A stretch of DNA of 64,000 bases from JAQUCI01 sp964553255. Its GTDB lineage: Bacteria > Bacillota_I > Bacilli_A > Erysipelotrichales > Erysipelotrichaceae. Shown here one piece after another: positions 51,338-59,997 of this stretch. The position numbers and the translations under genes were made by a program. Position 1 is the first letter of the stretch. Each line of letters starts with the position of its first letter. The stretch spans positions 5,266 to 69,265 of the forward strand of contig CAZKJS010000004.1 in assembly GCA_964553255.1 (NCBI GenBank). The letters run 5' to 3'. Below the pieces are notes generated by a model. The model ran no database searches. It was not told the DNA's origin and saw only the letters and a list, made by a program, of their open reading frames with translations.

Positions 51338-51535
51338 TTATAATTTGACGACATTTCGGGCTTGTAAGCCTTTATCTACCTCAACAATTTCAAAGTCAAC
51401 AAGCTCTCCTTCAGCTAGTGTTTTATAGCCTTCTTGACAGATATGTGAGTAATGCACAAAGATATCAACACCATTTTCTTGACAGATAAAACCATACCCT
51501 TTTTCAGTATTAAACCATTTAACTTTTCCGTTCAT
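51338..51535 (-). CDS. Cold-shock domain protein (first copy)
   Basis: 65 residues: GKVKWFNTEKGYGFICQENG and DIFVHYSHI, the two RNA-binding motifs, ending GLQARNVVKL. It starts 4 bases after the comFC stop codon, so it can be transcribed with the competence genes. Unusually it has two cysteines (FICQ, HICQ). The tandem copy at 51062 differs enough to be an old duplication. Confidence 0.92.
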   Translation of the reverse strand: MNGKVKWFNTEKGYGFICQENGVDIFVHYSHICQEGYKTLAEGELVDFEIVEVDKGLQARNVVKL

Positions 51536-51539
51536 AATA

Positions 51540-52175
51540 TTATTCCCTTTCTTTATTTTTTTGATATGCCACAGCTAATCCTTTGACACATTTGTAATCA
51601 TTTTTTATTAATTGATAACAAGCAAGCATAGTAGCTTTGGTAGTTATCAGATCATCAATAATCAGTATTTTAGAATCTTGCGATAAACTTAAAGAACAAA
51701 GATTTATGTGTTCTTTTATCGCTTGTCTTTCAACAAGATTTTTACCTTTTTGATCATACATAGCATTGTTTTCAAAAATGTCGCTATAAGAAAGATTAAG
51801 CTCAGAAAATATAAGCTTAATGTGATCAAAACCTCTTGCTTCTATTTTGGCTTGTCGACTTGGTACAGGCACAAGCACATAACCACGATATTTGTTTTTT
51901 AGGTAAGAAAGATAAGGTTTTATAAAAACAGGAGCTAAGGCTTCATCATTCAGTTCTTTATATTGAATCAATAACTGACTGAAATGCTCATTATAAACAT
52001 AAAGATGTTCTATTATGAATCCTTCATGATTTATCGTATTTCTATCCTTAACAAAGCCATTACGGCATTTCTGACAAATATTATCACTTTGTATTAAAAA
52101 ATCTGGCAAATAAGCAGTTTTATATTTTTTGTCAAAACAGATCAAGCATTCATCATTTTGATTGTTTTTACGCAA
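51540..52175 (-). CDS. comFC: ComFC-like phosphoribosyltransferase-domain protein
   Basis: About 211 residues: N-terminal zinc-finger-like cysteines (CLICF, CQKC) and a C-terminal type I phosphoribosyltransferase fold with PRPP loop SKILIIDDLITTKAT. ComFC acts in the cytoplasm in DNA uptake together with ComFA. Its start overlaps comFA by 34 bases. Confidence 0.88.
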   Translation of the reverse strand: MRKNNQNDECLICFDKKYKTAYLPDFLIQSDNICQKCRNGFVKDRNTINHEGFIIEHLYVYNEHFSQLLIQYKELNDEALAPVFIKPYLSYLKNKYRGYVLVPVPSRQAKIEARGFDHIKLIFSELNLSYSDIFENNAMYDQKGKNLVERQAIKEHINLCSLSLSQDSKILIIDDLITTKATMLACYQLIKNDYKCVKGLAVAYQKNKERE

Positions 52176-53245
52176 TCACTCACCTTCTTTGTCTTGCTAA
52201 AACTAATAAACAAACACTTTCCTTTTGGAAAATTAACATCTCTACCAACGCGACCTGCAATCTGAATCAACGACGCTAAGTTGAAAACCATATGATCTGC
52301 GTTTAGCACTAATACATTTATATTACTAAAAGTGACTCCTCTTTCAAGAATGGTTGTACATATTAAGTGTGAGCTTTCTCCATTTTCGAATCCTTCAATC
52401 AACTTGTCTTTATTATCACTTTGCGAATAAATTGCAGGTACTTTGAAAAACTTTGCCATCAATTTCGCTGTTTTTATTGTGGGCACAAATACAAGTGATT
52501 TTTCATTTGATTTTAACCACATAGCCAACTTGATCAAGCCGACGCTTTTTGGCAATGTTAAAGATGTTGGTACAGGTATGCTTTTCCCGTGCGGTCTACT
52601 GAAAAGACTTAGTGTTGATAACTTTTTCAAGTCATCATCAGGTGTTGCAGTTAGATAGATTATATTTCCTTTACATGAAGTTTTAGCAATACCCTTCAAT
52701 ACTTCATTGTTGTGATAAGGAAAAGCATCTGGCTCGTCTAACACCAATAAATCAAAATAGTTATAATAACGATATAGTTGATGTGTTGTACATACAATCA
52801 AATCACCAAGTGTAACATTAGTATAACCTTCGCACACCATGATAACGTTTAGTTTACTAAATGCTTTTTCTAATCGTTTACCTATTTCTAGAACAATTTG
52901 CCTCCTTGGTGTAGCAAAGCCCACCTTCAAACCTTTTCGCAAGTATTTTTTAATACTTGCTAGGACTATTTCGGTTTTCCCCGCTCCACACGCGGCATAT
53001 ACCAACACGTCTGAAACATCAATCATATCTGATAGTTTCGCGCTTATATCTGATTGCTCATTTGTTAAATCAAAACCTAAATAATAATCAACATCATCCA
53101 ATTTTGTGCTGATTTGATAATCTACACTAGTAATCGATTCATCAATCAACACACGTTTATAAGCTACACATTTGCGACAATAATAACCTTTGCTCCCCAA
53201 ATAGAAATACCGCGGATCTTCATTCAAACATCTGGGACATTGCAT
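52142..53245 (-). CDS. comFA: ComFA-like DNA uptake helicase
   Basis: About 367 residues: an N-terminal zinc finger (MQCPRCLNEDPRYFYLGSKGYYCRKC) and a superfamily 2 ATPase core: Walker A AACGAGKTE, DEPD box LVLDEPDAF, TATP (motif III) and QIAGRVGRD (motif VI). ComFA drives import of transforming DNA. It is shorter than Bacillus ComFA (~460 residues) but has all core motifs. No other competence genes occur in the window, so competence is only suggested. Confidence 0.9.
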   Translation of the reverse strand: MQCPRCLNEDPRYFYLGSKGYYCRKCVAYKRVLIDESITSVDYQISTKLDDVDYYLGFDLTNEQSDISAKLSDMIDVSDVLVYAACGAGKTEIVLASIKKYLRKGLKVGFATPRRQIVLEIGKRLEKAFSKLNVIMVCEGYTNVTLGDLIVCTTHQLYRYYNYFDLLVLDEPDAFPYHNNEVLKGIAKTSCKGNIIYLTATPDDDLKKLSTLSLFSRPHGKSIPVPTSLTLPKSVGLIKLAMWLKSNEKSLVFVPTIKTAKLMAKFFKVPAIYSQSDNKDKLIEGFENGESSHLICTTILERGVTFSNINVLVLNADHMVFNLASLIQIAGRVGRDVNFPKGKCLFISFSKTKKVSDCVKTIKMMNA

Positions 53246-53306
53246 ATTATCACCTACATATATATACCAGCAAATCTTAAAATATCCTATTATTATGTAA
53301 TTTAAA

Positions 53307-54446
53307 TCATTTATTATACTCAGTTTTCCTTAAAAGAAATAAATATTCACTCACATGCGTCTCTCTGTTTCGTAAATTTCTTGAACCACGATAAACATTA
53401 TACTTTGTCTTGATAATACGTAGAAATCCATAGTTGTTAAGTATTTCTACTAATTCTTCGTAATCAATAAATCCTTCATTATTAAACGAAAGCAATATAT
53501 ACTTAGCTTTGATTCTTCCGATTAAATCGATCAAAGCTGCTTTGTTTTTCTTTGTACTGTTATAATCAGATCTTTGCCAATCATTAGGAATGCCCGAAAC
53601 CTTGGATATGTTGAGCGGTTTTTCATTTTTCGCTAAACAATTCAGCATGAAGTAATTTGAACCATATGGATGCTGATTATATGGTGGATCAAGATAACAA
53701 AGATCTACCATTGCTAACTTATCCACTAATTGATTCGCGTCTTCTTGAAAGATTGTATTACTTGTCTTATAGTTACTAAAAATAGGAAACTCTAAACATA
53801 TTTTCCCTTTTATGCGTGATAATGCATTTTTTCCTCTTGCTCCAAAACTGCCAATACCATTTTCATCTTTATAGAATGCTTTGAATATACCTGCTGTATT
53901 GACATGAATTGACGCTTCTGATAGTAAAGGTGCAATGAAGTACTTCCTCAGTTGACTAGGTACTTTATCAAAGATATTAAATAACATATTATCAATATAC
54001 ATTGCATTTGCTTTGGTATAAAAAACTCGTTCTCCTTTTTGTATATGATTATCATTATTTGGTGCATATAGTTGGGTCACAAACCCTTCATTACTTTCAT
54101 GCTCATGTCCTTTTAAGATCATAAAATAATCGTGTAATAAGACTTGATCAACATCAGCTTTATTACTTAAGTAACAATCACTTATCACATATGAATAGTA
54201 TTCCAGATCGTTAGCGATGATTTGATCAGCGTACTTCTTTAATAAACGAGTTACAATTCCAGAACCCGCAAAAAGATCAAGAAATGATAGCTTATCTTGA
54301 TTAAGTTCTGATAAGACTATTTCTACCCCTTGCTTGATCTGTGGTAATAATAATCTTTTGTTGCCAATGTAAGTAATGATTTGCTTGGTTAGATAATCTT
54401 GATTTTCCACATTTTCCTTTAATCGCTTTCTTATTAAAAACGACAA
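53307..54446 (-). CDS. D12-class N6-adenine DNA methyltransferase
   Basis: Up to 379 residues. Motif I is FLDLFAGSGIVTRLL and motif IV is DLCYLDPPYNQ, the D12/Dam-like order. The YIGNKRLLLPQI start segment is typical of this family. No restriction endonuclease gene is adjacent, so it looks like an orphan. The listed TTG start overlaps the htpG terminator; an in-frame GTG at 54410, preceded by AAGGA, is the better start by ribosome site. Target sequence unknown; the strong GATC enrichment at the left of the window makes GATC worth testing. Confidence 0.85.
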   Translation of the reverse strand: MSFLIRKRLKENVENQDYLTKQIITYIGNKRLLLPQIKQGVEIVLSELNQDKLSFLDLFAGSGIVTRLLKKYADQIIANDLEYYSYVISDCYLSNKADVDQVLLHDYFMILKGHEHESNEGFVTQLYAPNNDNHIQKGERVFYTKANAMYIDNMLFNIFDKVPSQLRKYFIAPLLSEASIHVNTAGIFKAFYKDENGIGSFGARGKNALSRIKGKICLEFPIFSNYKTSNTIFQEDANQLVDKLAMVDLCYLDPPYNQHPYGSNYFMLNCLAKNEKPLNISKVSGIPNDWQRSDYNSTKKNKAALIDLIGRIKAKYILLSFNNEGFIDYEELVEILNNYGFLRIIKTKYNVYRGSRNLRNRETHVSEYLFLLRKTEYNK

Positions 54447-54472
54447 ATAAAAAGCCTATCAAAAGATAGACT
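54446..54472 (-). terminator. Terminator of htpG
   Basis: On the minus strand AGTCTATC-TTTT-GATAGGCT (one G-T pair) followed by TTTTTATTT. Confidence 0.75.
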
Positions 54473-56361
54473 TATTTACTTGCTTTAACCATTAATTCAC
54501 ATAGCTTAGTTGAAAACGCTAATGGATCTTCAATGCTGAATCCTTCAATTAATAATGCTTGGTCATATAAAAGCTCACTATATTGTTTTAAATCATCAGG
54601 ACTATCACTTTGCACTTTCCTTAGTGCCTCAAACAAAGGATGATCACTATTAATCTCAAGAATTTTTTCTGCTTTAACACCAGGCCCTTCTGGAAGGTTG
54701 CTTAGTACTTTTTCCATTTCCATCGATAAGCCTTCATCAGCCACTAAACATACTGGATGACTCTTAAGTCTTGATGAAATCCTGACATCTTTAACCTTAC
54801 CGGTAAGTTGTTCTTTGATTGCCTCTAAAAGATCTTTATTTTCTGTTGCTTTTTTTGTGCGCTCTTCTTTTTCTTGCTCACTATCAAGATCAAGATCACC
54901 CTGACTGATCGATTTAAACTTCTTATCTTTATAGCTCATCAATATTTGTAAAGCAAATTCATCAACCTCATCTGTTAAATATAGAATCTCATATCCTTTA
55001 TCTTTAACTTTTTCGGTTTGTGGTAATTGGGCTATCTTGTTAATAGAATCACCACTCACATAGAATATTTCTTTTTGATCTTCGCTCATATTATTAACAT
55101 ATTCATCAAGGGTTACAAGTTTCTCTTCTTTACTACTAACGAACATCAATAAGTCTTGTAACAGTTCTTTATTAGCACCAAATTCATTATAAATGCCGTA
55201 TTTAATTTGAACACCAAAGCTTTGCCAGAATTTCTCGTATTTCTCGCGTTCATCATTTAACATTGCTAATAATTCGCTTTTGATCTTTTTTTCAATACGA
55301 TTAGCAATGATCTTTAGTTGACGATCATGTTGTAACATTTCACGTGATATGTTTAAAGATAAATCCTGTGAATCAACTAATCCCTTCACAAATCTAAAAT
55401 GCTCAGGTAGTAAATCCTGTGATTTATCCATGATAAATACATTTTTGCTATATAACTGTAACCCTTTTTCATATTCCTTAGTGTAGTAATTATAAGGAAT
55501 GCGACTTGGGATAAACAGTAAGGCATCAAACGAAACATTACCTTCAATATTGAAATGAATTACTTTTTGTGGATCTTCGAAATCATTGAATTTATTCTTA
55601 TAGAACTCATTATATTCTTCAATTGTTATTTCGTTTTTATTACGTTTCCATAAAGGAATCATTGAATTCAATGTCTCAAATTCTTGATACTCTTCATACT
55701 CATCTTCACTACCATCTTTTAATCTACTTTTTGTTACCAACATTTGAATTGGGTAACGAATATAGTCAGAGTACTTCTCAATTAATTCTTTAAGTTTATA
55801 CTCTTGAAGATAAACGCTGTAATCTTCATCTTCACTATCATCTTTTAGTGTTAAGACAATCGTTGTACCGACACTTTCTTTTACTGTTTCTTTAATGGTA
55901 TAACCATCTTGTCCTGTACTTGTCCAAAGATATGCTTGTTGACTATCATATGACTTGGTAATGACTTCAACGTTTTTACTTACCATAAATGCTGAGTAAA
56001 ATCCAACCCCAAACTGACCGATGATATCATCAACTTTTTCATTTTCAAACATTTCTTTAAACTCCAAAGATCCACTTTTTGCGATAACTCCCAAATTGCT
56101 TTCTAGTGAGTTTTTATCCATTCCTATGCCGTTATCACTGATTGTTAGTTTGCGATTTTCTTTATCAACTTCGATTTTGATCGCTAAGCTATCGCTATTT
56201 AATTCAACCTTTTTATCGGTTAAAGAAATGAAATGAAGTTTATCAATCGCATCACTGGCATTTGAGATCAATTCTCTTAGAAATATCTCCTTGTGAGTAT
56301 AGATCGAATTGATCATCAAATCTAATAAACGCTTTGATTCTGCTTTAAACTGTTTCTTCAT
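54472..56361 (-). CDS. htpG: Molecular chaperone HtpG (Hsp90)
   Basis: About 629 residues, full length. N-terminal GHKL ATPase motifs ELISNASDAIDKL, DNGIGM and IGQFGVGFYSAF; middle domain with GLVDSQDLSLNISREMLQ; C-terminal dimerisation domain. Cytosolic ATP-dependent chaperone. ATG 56361 follows GGAGG at 7 bases. A CIRCE operator directly before the ribosome site indicates HrcA control, unlike Bacillus subtilis htpG. Confidence 0.96.
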   Translation of the reverse strand: MKKQFKAESKRLLDLMINSIYTHKEIFLRELISNASDAIDKLHFISLTDKKVELNSDSLAIKIEVDKENRKLTISDNGIGMDKNSLESNLGVIAKSGSLEFKEMFENEKVDDIIGQFGVGFYSAFMVSKNVEVITKSYDSQQAYLWTSTGQDGYTIKETVKESVGTTIVLTLKDDSEDEDYSVYLQEYKLKELIEKYSDYIRYPIQMLVTKSRLKDGSEDEYEEYQEFETLNSMIPLWKRNKNEITIEEYNEFYKNKFNDFEDPQKVIHFNIEGNVSFDALLFIPSRIPYNYYTKEYEKGLQLYSKNVFIMDKSQDLLPEHFRFVKGLVDSQDLSLNISREMLQHDRQLKIIANRIEKKIKSELLAMLNDEREKYEKFWQSFGVQIKYGIYNEFGANKELLQDLLMFVSSKEEKLVTLDEYVNNMSEDQKEIFYVSGDSINKIAQLPQTEKVKDKGYEILYLTDEVDEFALQILMSYKDKKFKSISQGDLDLDSEQEKEERTKKATENKDLLEAIKEQLTGKVKDVRISSRLKSHPVCLVADEGLSMEMEKVLSNLPEGPGVKAEKILEINSDHPLFEALRKVQSDSPDDLKQYSELLYDQALLIEGFSIEDPLAFSTKLCELMVKASK

Positions 56362-56372
56362 ATATCCTCCTA

Positions 56373-56399
56373 TTAGCACTTTAATATAACGAGTGCTAA
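56373..56399 (-). promoter_or_regulatory. CIRCE operator of htpG
   Basis: TTAGCACTT-N9-GAGTGCTAA on the plus strand: the inverted repeat matches the CIRCE consensus (TTAGCACTC-N9-GAGTGCTAA) in 17 of 18 arm bases with the correct 9-base spacer. It ends 3 bases before the htpG Shine-Dalgarno. HrcA binds this element. Confidence 0.9.
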
Positions 56400-56448
56400 C
56401 ACTACTCTAATACTTTTATCGCGATCTGACAAGGCATAAAGCTAAAAA

Positions 56449-56474
56449 ATGATCGAGCTTATTGCTCGATCATC
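56449..56474 (-). terminator. Terminator of the stand-alone degV gene
   Basis: GATCGAGC-AATAA-GCTCGATC with further A-T extension, then TTTTTTA on the minus strand. The stop codon is in the loop. Confidence 0.88.
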
Positions 56475-57310
56475 TTGATAAATTGACAAGCAACACATCC
56501 TAAGCCAGTGTGAACACCAACTGTTGATATTAATTGCGTCAGGTATATATCAGCTTCTGGGAAAGCTTCTTTCATTTTATGGTAGAAATTGGTTCCTTCA
56601 GCTTCATCTTTAACATGAGCAACACATATCCGATAACCCTTACCGACATTATGTTCCTTGAAATATTCGATCACTCTGTCTTCTGCTCTTCTTAATGTTC
56701 TTACTTTATCAAAGACATCGTTTTTACCACCAGATTCTTTGTTTACGATCAATACCGGCACAATTTTGAACAAACCAGCTAATGTGGCAGCTCTTTTGGT
56801 TAAACGTCCACCTCTTACCAAGTGTTTCATATCAACTGGTAAAACAAAAGTAACACTTTGTAGTGAAGCTTCGATAAGTAATGCTTTAACTTTTTCTATC
56901 GGTTCATTTTTATCAAATAAACGACGTGCAGTTGTGGCTAAATGTAGTTGATTTGAAGCAGTTGAGTAACAGTCAATATAGTCAAACGGAATATCATAGC
57001 GCTCTGCTGTTGTTATCATTGCACTAAGACACCCAGATAGACCACTGGTAATAGGAACAGCGAAAAGTAGGTCATATTCATCTTTTAATCTTAAAAATAA
57101 CTCTTCAATGAGTCCAAGTGGCGGTTGTGATGTTTTCAACATTTTACCCTGTGCCATCAAATCATAAGTTTCATCTACTGATATTTCAAGTCCTTCAAGG
57201 TAAGTTTTATTTTCATCAGTAATGGTTAATGGTAGAACATAAAGACCTTCCATTGTTACCTTCTCTTGAAAGATATTACTGCCACTATCAGTAATTACTG
57301 CTATTTTCAT
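56459..57310 (-). CDS. DegV family fatty-acid-binding protein
   Basis: About 283 residues, normal DegV/FakB length: IAVITDSGSN, TSQPPLG, VPITSGLSGCLSAM and HVGLGCVAC-like end (here HTGLGCVACQF). It binds a fatty acid and presents it to a FakA kinase; the only kinase-like partner in the window is the DAK2-DegV fusion. ATG 57310 follows GGTGAAAT; a further in-frame start at 57343 is less supported. Confidence 0.9.
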   Translation of the reverse strand: MKIAVITDSGSNIFQEKVTMEGLYVLPLTITDENKTYLEGLEISVDETYDLMAQGKMLKTSQPPLGLIEELFLRLKDEYDLLFAVPITSGLSGCLSAMITTAERYDIPFDYIDCYSTASNQLHLATTARRLFDKNEPIEKVKALLIEASLQSVTFVLPVDMKHLVRGGRLTKRAATLAGLFKIVPVLIVNKESGGKNDVFDKVRTLRRAEDRVIEYFKEHNVGKGYRICVAHVKDEAEGTNFYHKMKEAFPEADIYLTQLISTVGVHTGLGCVACQFIKMIEQ

Positions 57311-57405
57311 TATTTCACCAACTTTCAATATATATATTACCATTATACATCACTTTAATTGACAATTATATTCAATTATAGTGTAATTACCCCGAAGGTG
57401 AAAAA

Positions 57406-57900
57406 ATGAAAAAACTTATATTATTATTTATGATGTTATTACTGTTAGTCGGTTGTACTGCTACACCAAATAACAACGCAGCTACTCAAATTGATCTTGA
57501 AACACTTATTCAAAAAATAAACAGTAATGAAACATTTGTTGTTTTGTTTGAAATGGATGGTTGTCCTTGGTGTGTAGAAGCTTTACCGGTATATAAAGAT
57601 GTCGCAACAAAAAATGATGTTAAAGCTTACTATTTGAATTTCAGTGATGAACAATCAAAAACTACTTATCAAATTGACTTTGGTATATTGACTAATTATC
57701 TTAGAGATAATATCGAATTTGATGATGAAGGATATCCGATTTTCTATGTACCAGCTGCGTTCTTCTTTAAAAATGGTAACGTTGTTAACATCCACACAGG
57801 AATTGTAAGTGCTCATAATCCCTCTGTAGCTAAGCTTACCAAAGACCAAACTAATGAGCTTATAGCACTGTATCAAGACGGATTTGATTTACTAAAGTAA
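57406..57900 (+). CDS. Thioredoxin-like lipoprotein
   Basis: About 164 residues: lipoprotein signal peptide with lipobox LLVGC (Cys17), a short linker, then a thioredoxin fold with active-site CPWC (EMDGCPWCVEALP) and a cis-proline-like segment near YVPAAFFFKNG. It should be anchored outside the membrane after Lgt processing and handle disulfides in exported proteins; the cysteine-paired M23 hydrolase of this window is one conceivable client. Confidence 0.87.
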   Translation: MKKLILLFMMLLLLVGCTATPNNNAATQIDLETLIQKINSNETFVVLFEMDGCPWCVEALPVYKDVATKNDVKAYYLNFSDEQSKTTYQIDFGILTNYLRDNIEFDDEGYPIFYVPAAFFFKNGNVVNIHTGIVSAHNPSVAKLTKDQTNELIALYQDGFDLLK

Positions 57901-57930
57901 AAATCTAGAGAAAATTCTCTAGATTTTTTT
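57901..57930 (+). terminator. Intrinsic terminator of the thioredoxin-like gene
   Basis: AAATCTAGAG pairs with CTCTAGATTT over a short A/T loop, followed by a T run; convergent with the YbjQ gene. Confidence 0.88.
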
Positions 57931-58240
57931 ATATAAACTTAACTGCCGTACCATATGCCATGACTTCAGCAGCTCCTTGCATGATCGCTGCTGAGGCATA
58001 CCTAATATTTACGATGGCATCTGCACCCAACGCTTCTGCTTCGTCAACCATTCTTTTCGTAGCTAAAGCGCGTGCTTCATTCATCATTTGGTTGTATGCT
58101 TTCAGTTCACCACCAATTAATGTTTTAAATCCTTGAGTAATATCTTTGCCGATATTTTTTGATTGAATGGTGCTTCCTTTTACTAAAGAAAGCATCTCAA
58201 ATTCTTTGCCACTAATATAATCAGTATTTACTAAGATCAT
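57929..58240 (-). CDS. YbjQ family (heavy-metal-binding-like) protein
   Basis: About 103 residues, typical of the YbjQ/UPF0145 family: MILVNTDYISGKEF, GSTIQSKNIGKDI, and MVDEAEALGADAIVNIRY. The fold forms pentamers; function unknown despite the metal-binding name. Its start overlaps the upstream membrane protein by 20 bases. Confidence 0.9.
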   Translation of the reverse strand: MILVNTDYISGKEFEMLSLVKGSTIQSKNIGKDITQGFKTLIGGELKAYNQMMNEARALATKRMVDEAEALGADAIVNIRYASAAIMQGAAEVMAYGTAVKFI

Positions 58241-58448
58241 CTTCTTCGCCGCTCCTTATCTCTTTAATTCTACCAATCAAAACAACAACCATTACGATTG
58301 CCATTATAAATGGAATACCAATATACAAAACTTTCTGCCATAAAGGCAATATCATAACTGTTGACATCGATAGTCCCACACCAACAAAATACAAAACAAT
58401 TAAAACTGTGATGATAATTGGGGCGATCATTTTGCGGATATGTTTCAT
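58221..58448 (-). CDS. Small two-helix membrane protein
   Basis: About 75 residues with two membrane helices (about 8-27 and 37-57) and a charged tail (GRIKEIRSGEEDDLSKY). Not assigned to a family by eye. It is translationally coupled to the YbjQ gene, a frequent type of neighbour for YbjQ. Confidence 0.7.
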   Translation of the reverse strand: MKHIRKMIAPIIITVLIVLYFVGVGLSMSTVMILPLWQKVLYIGIPFIMAIVMVVVLIGRIKEIRSGEEDDLSKY

Positions 58449-58546
58449 TAAATCACCGTCTTTTCTAAGTAAAATATAGCACTTATACTTATAATATTCT
58501 ATACGCTGATTAATACAACCATACTTAATAATCTATTTTTCGATTA

Positions 58547-59194
58547 TTATTTAATCATATCTAAATCACTTGTAAAAGTTACTTTGATATTTTTCTCATC
58601 ACCATATACAACCTTTACTTTAGTATTTGTTGTTAGCTCAACCGCCTGACTATCATCGGTTATCTGAAGGCTTAAACTTTGTGCCTTTTTATGTGCATCT
58701 ATTATAAGCTGTGTTTTAAACGCTTGTGGTGTTTGAGCTTGATATATCAAATTGCGATCAATAGTTTTAATCACATAACCGTCTTCAACTTCTTTCAATG
58801 TATCTTTACTTTTAACTGCTAAGATACATGCGTCATTTGTGCTTAATGCTTCAAGTAATAAATCAATATATGCAACATCAATGTTTGGTCTTGCGCCATC
58901 ATGTATCAAGACATACTCTTCTTTTATAGCCATTAGCCCATTATATACACTCTCTTGTCTTGTGGCGCCACCAAACACTCTTATAAGGCGTCCATACTCT
59001 TTTTTGAAAGGTTTTCCCATATCGTCTTTGTTCAATACAACAACAATTTGCTTACAGCGTTCATCTTCTAAAAATGGCGTAAGTGTCTTTTGAAGAACTG
59101 TTACCCCTTTTTCAACCTCATAAAAGACTTTGTTATATCCTAGATTCATGCGGCTACCTCTACCAGCCGCGACAATAAGTACCGCGTAATTCAT
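58547..59194 (-). CDS. ispD: 2-C-methyl-D-erythritol 4-phosphate cytidylyltransferase
   Basis: About 215 residues. CTP-binding VAAGRGSRM, GGATRQESVYNGL, VLIHDGARPN and QAQTPQAFKT are the IspD motifs. It makes CDP-methylerythritol in the non-mevalonate isoprenoid pathway. The related ribitol-phosphate cytidylyltransferase (TarI) shares much of this pattern and cannot be excluded fully; no teichoic acid genes are nearby. Divergent from the cobalamin riboswitch. Confidence 0.85.
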   Translation of the reverse strand: MNYAVLIVAAGRGSRMNLGYNKVFYEVEKGVTVLQKTLTPFLEDERCKQIVVVLNKDDMGKPFKKEYGRLIRVFGGATRQESVYNGLMAIKEEYVLIHDGARPNIDVAYIDLLLEALSTNDACILAVKSKDTLKEVEDGYVIKTIDRNLIYQAQTPQAFKTQLIIDAHKKAQSLSLQITDDSQAVELTTNTKVKVVYGDEKNIKVTFTSDLDMIK

Positions 59195-59295
59195 AGGCTC
59201 TCCTTTATTTCTTTACATTTTATCACAATTGTCTATGCATTTAATATAATGTTTTAAACAGTTGTATTTTTGATTACCATTATCTATAATTTAAT

Positions 59296-59446
59296 TACAT
59301 ACGGTGGTACATTAGTTTAATAGGGAATTTGAATAAACAAAGCTGTCCCAGCAACTGTATCTATAGACAAATCGACAAAAACCACTGCGAATGCGGGAAG
59401 GGTCGAAGCGGATGAAGTAGGAGCCAGTAGACCTGCCACATATGGT
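59296..59446 (+). promoter_or_regulatory. Cobalamin riboswitch
   Basis: Conserved core elements appear in order: TTTAATAGGGAA (59326-59337), GCTGTCCCAGCAACTGTA (59341-region), CACTGCGAATGCGGGAAGG (about 59392-59402) and the B12-box GGAGCCAGTAGACCTGCC (about 59420-59437). This is the adenosylcobalamin aptamer fold. It lies 95 bases before the first gene of the cobalamin module. It fills most of the gene-free stretch 59195-59541. Confidence 0.93.
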
Positions 59447-59474
59447 TTATCCTTTTTATCTTCTGGGTAAAAGA

Positions 59475-59523
59475 GAAAAAGACATTTATGTCTTTTTCGC
59501 ACATTGAATAAATGTGTTTTTTT
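59475..59523 (+). terminator. Riboswitch expression platform: competing hairpins and terminator
   Basis: Hairpin 1: GAAAAAGACA (59475-59484) with TGTCTTTTTC (59489-59498). Terminator: CACATT (59500-59505) with AATGTG (59511-59516) followed by seven T. ACATTTAT (59482-59489) in hairpin 1 is fully complementary to ATAAATGT (59508-59515) in the terminator, so they can also pair with each other and open the terminator. Confidence 0.7.
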
Positions 59524-59541
59524 AGGAAAAGAGGTAAATTT

Positions 59542-59997
59542 ATGAAAAAGAATACCATTATTAAGGTCTTATTAGCTTTGTTGGTAACTGTAGGATTATA
59601 CTTAACCTTTAAGTTATTAAATCCACCCATAACCGAAAGTGGTGACAAATCAATACATTTGATTGTTGAAGTTGCTAATGAAGATCAGACCACAACAATC
59701 ATATTTGACCAAGTCATTAAAACTGACACCGAAATACTTGCAGATCTACTACTTGAGCTTGATGAAAAAGCTGAATTATCAGTAATTCTTACTGGAAATG
59801 CAAGTGATCCTTATGGCCGTAGTTTAACAGCTATTGCTGAGTATGCGATTGAAGATTGGGCAAGTGGTCCTTGGTGGTTGTATAACTCTGACACAAATCC
59901 TGAATGTCTAGCAGCTGGTTTTTGTCCAGGTGTTGATAGTTGTCCTATTTATGACAATGATCGTTTTGTCTTTTCATTTACTAGTGAATTTAAATGA
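59542..59997 (+). CDS. DUF4430 membrane-anchored protein, probable cobalamin capture
   Basis: About 151 residues: an N-terminal hydrophobic anchor (about 7-25, no lipobox) and a DUF4430 domain, which resembles the C-terminal domain of transcobalamin/intrinsic factor. Visible are TEILADLLLE and the WWLYNSD segment, with three cysteines in CLAAGFCPGVDSC. The riboswitch upstream and the ECF-like and adenosyltransferase genes downstream suggest extracytoplasmic binding of cobalamin or a precursor. ATG 59542 follows GAGG; the ORF can be extended only into the terminator. Its TGA overlaps the next ATG. Confidence 0.82.
   Translation: MKKNTIIKVLLALLVTVGLYLTFKLLNPPITESGDKSIHLIVEVANEDQTTTIIFDQVIKTDTEILADLLLELDEKAELSVILTGNASDPYGRSLTAIAEYAIEDWASGPWWLYNSDTNPECLAAGFCPGVDSCPIYDNDRFVFSFTSEFK

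Noticed and set aside
59317..59648. Small minus-strand frames across the riboswitch
   Set aside because: They lie antisense to the structured aptamer and terminator and have no ribosome site; the conserved plus-strand RNA explains the sequence.
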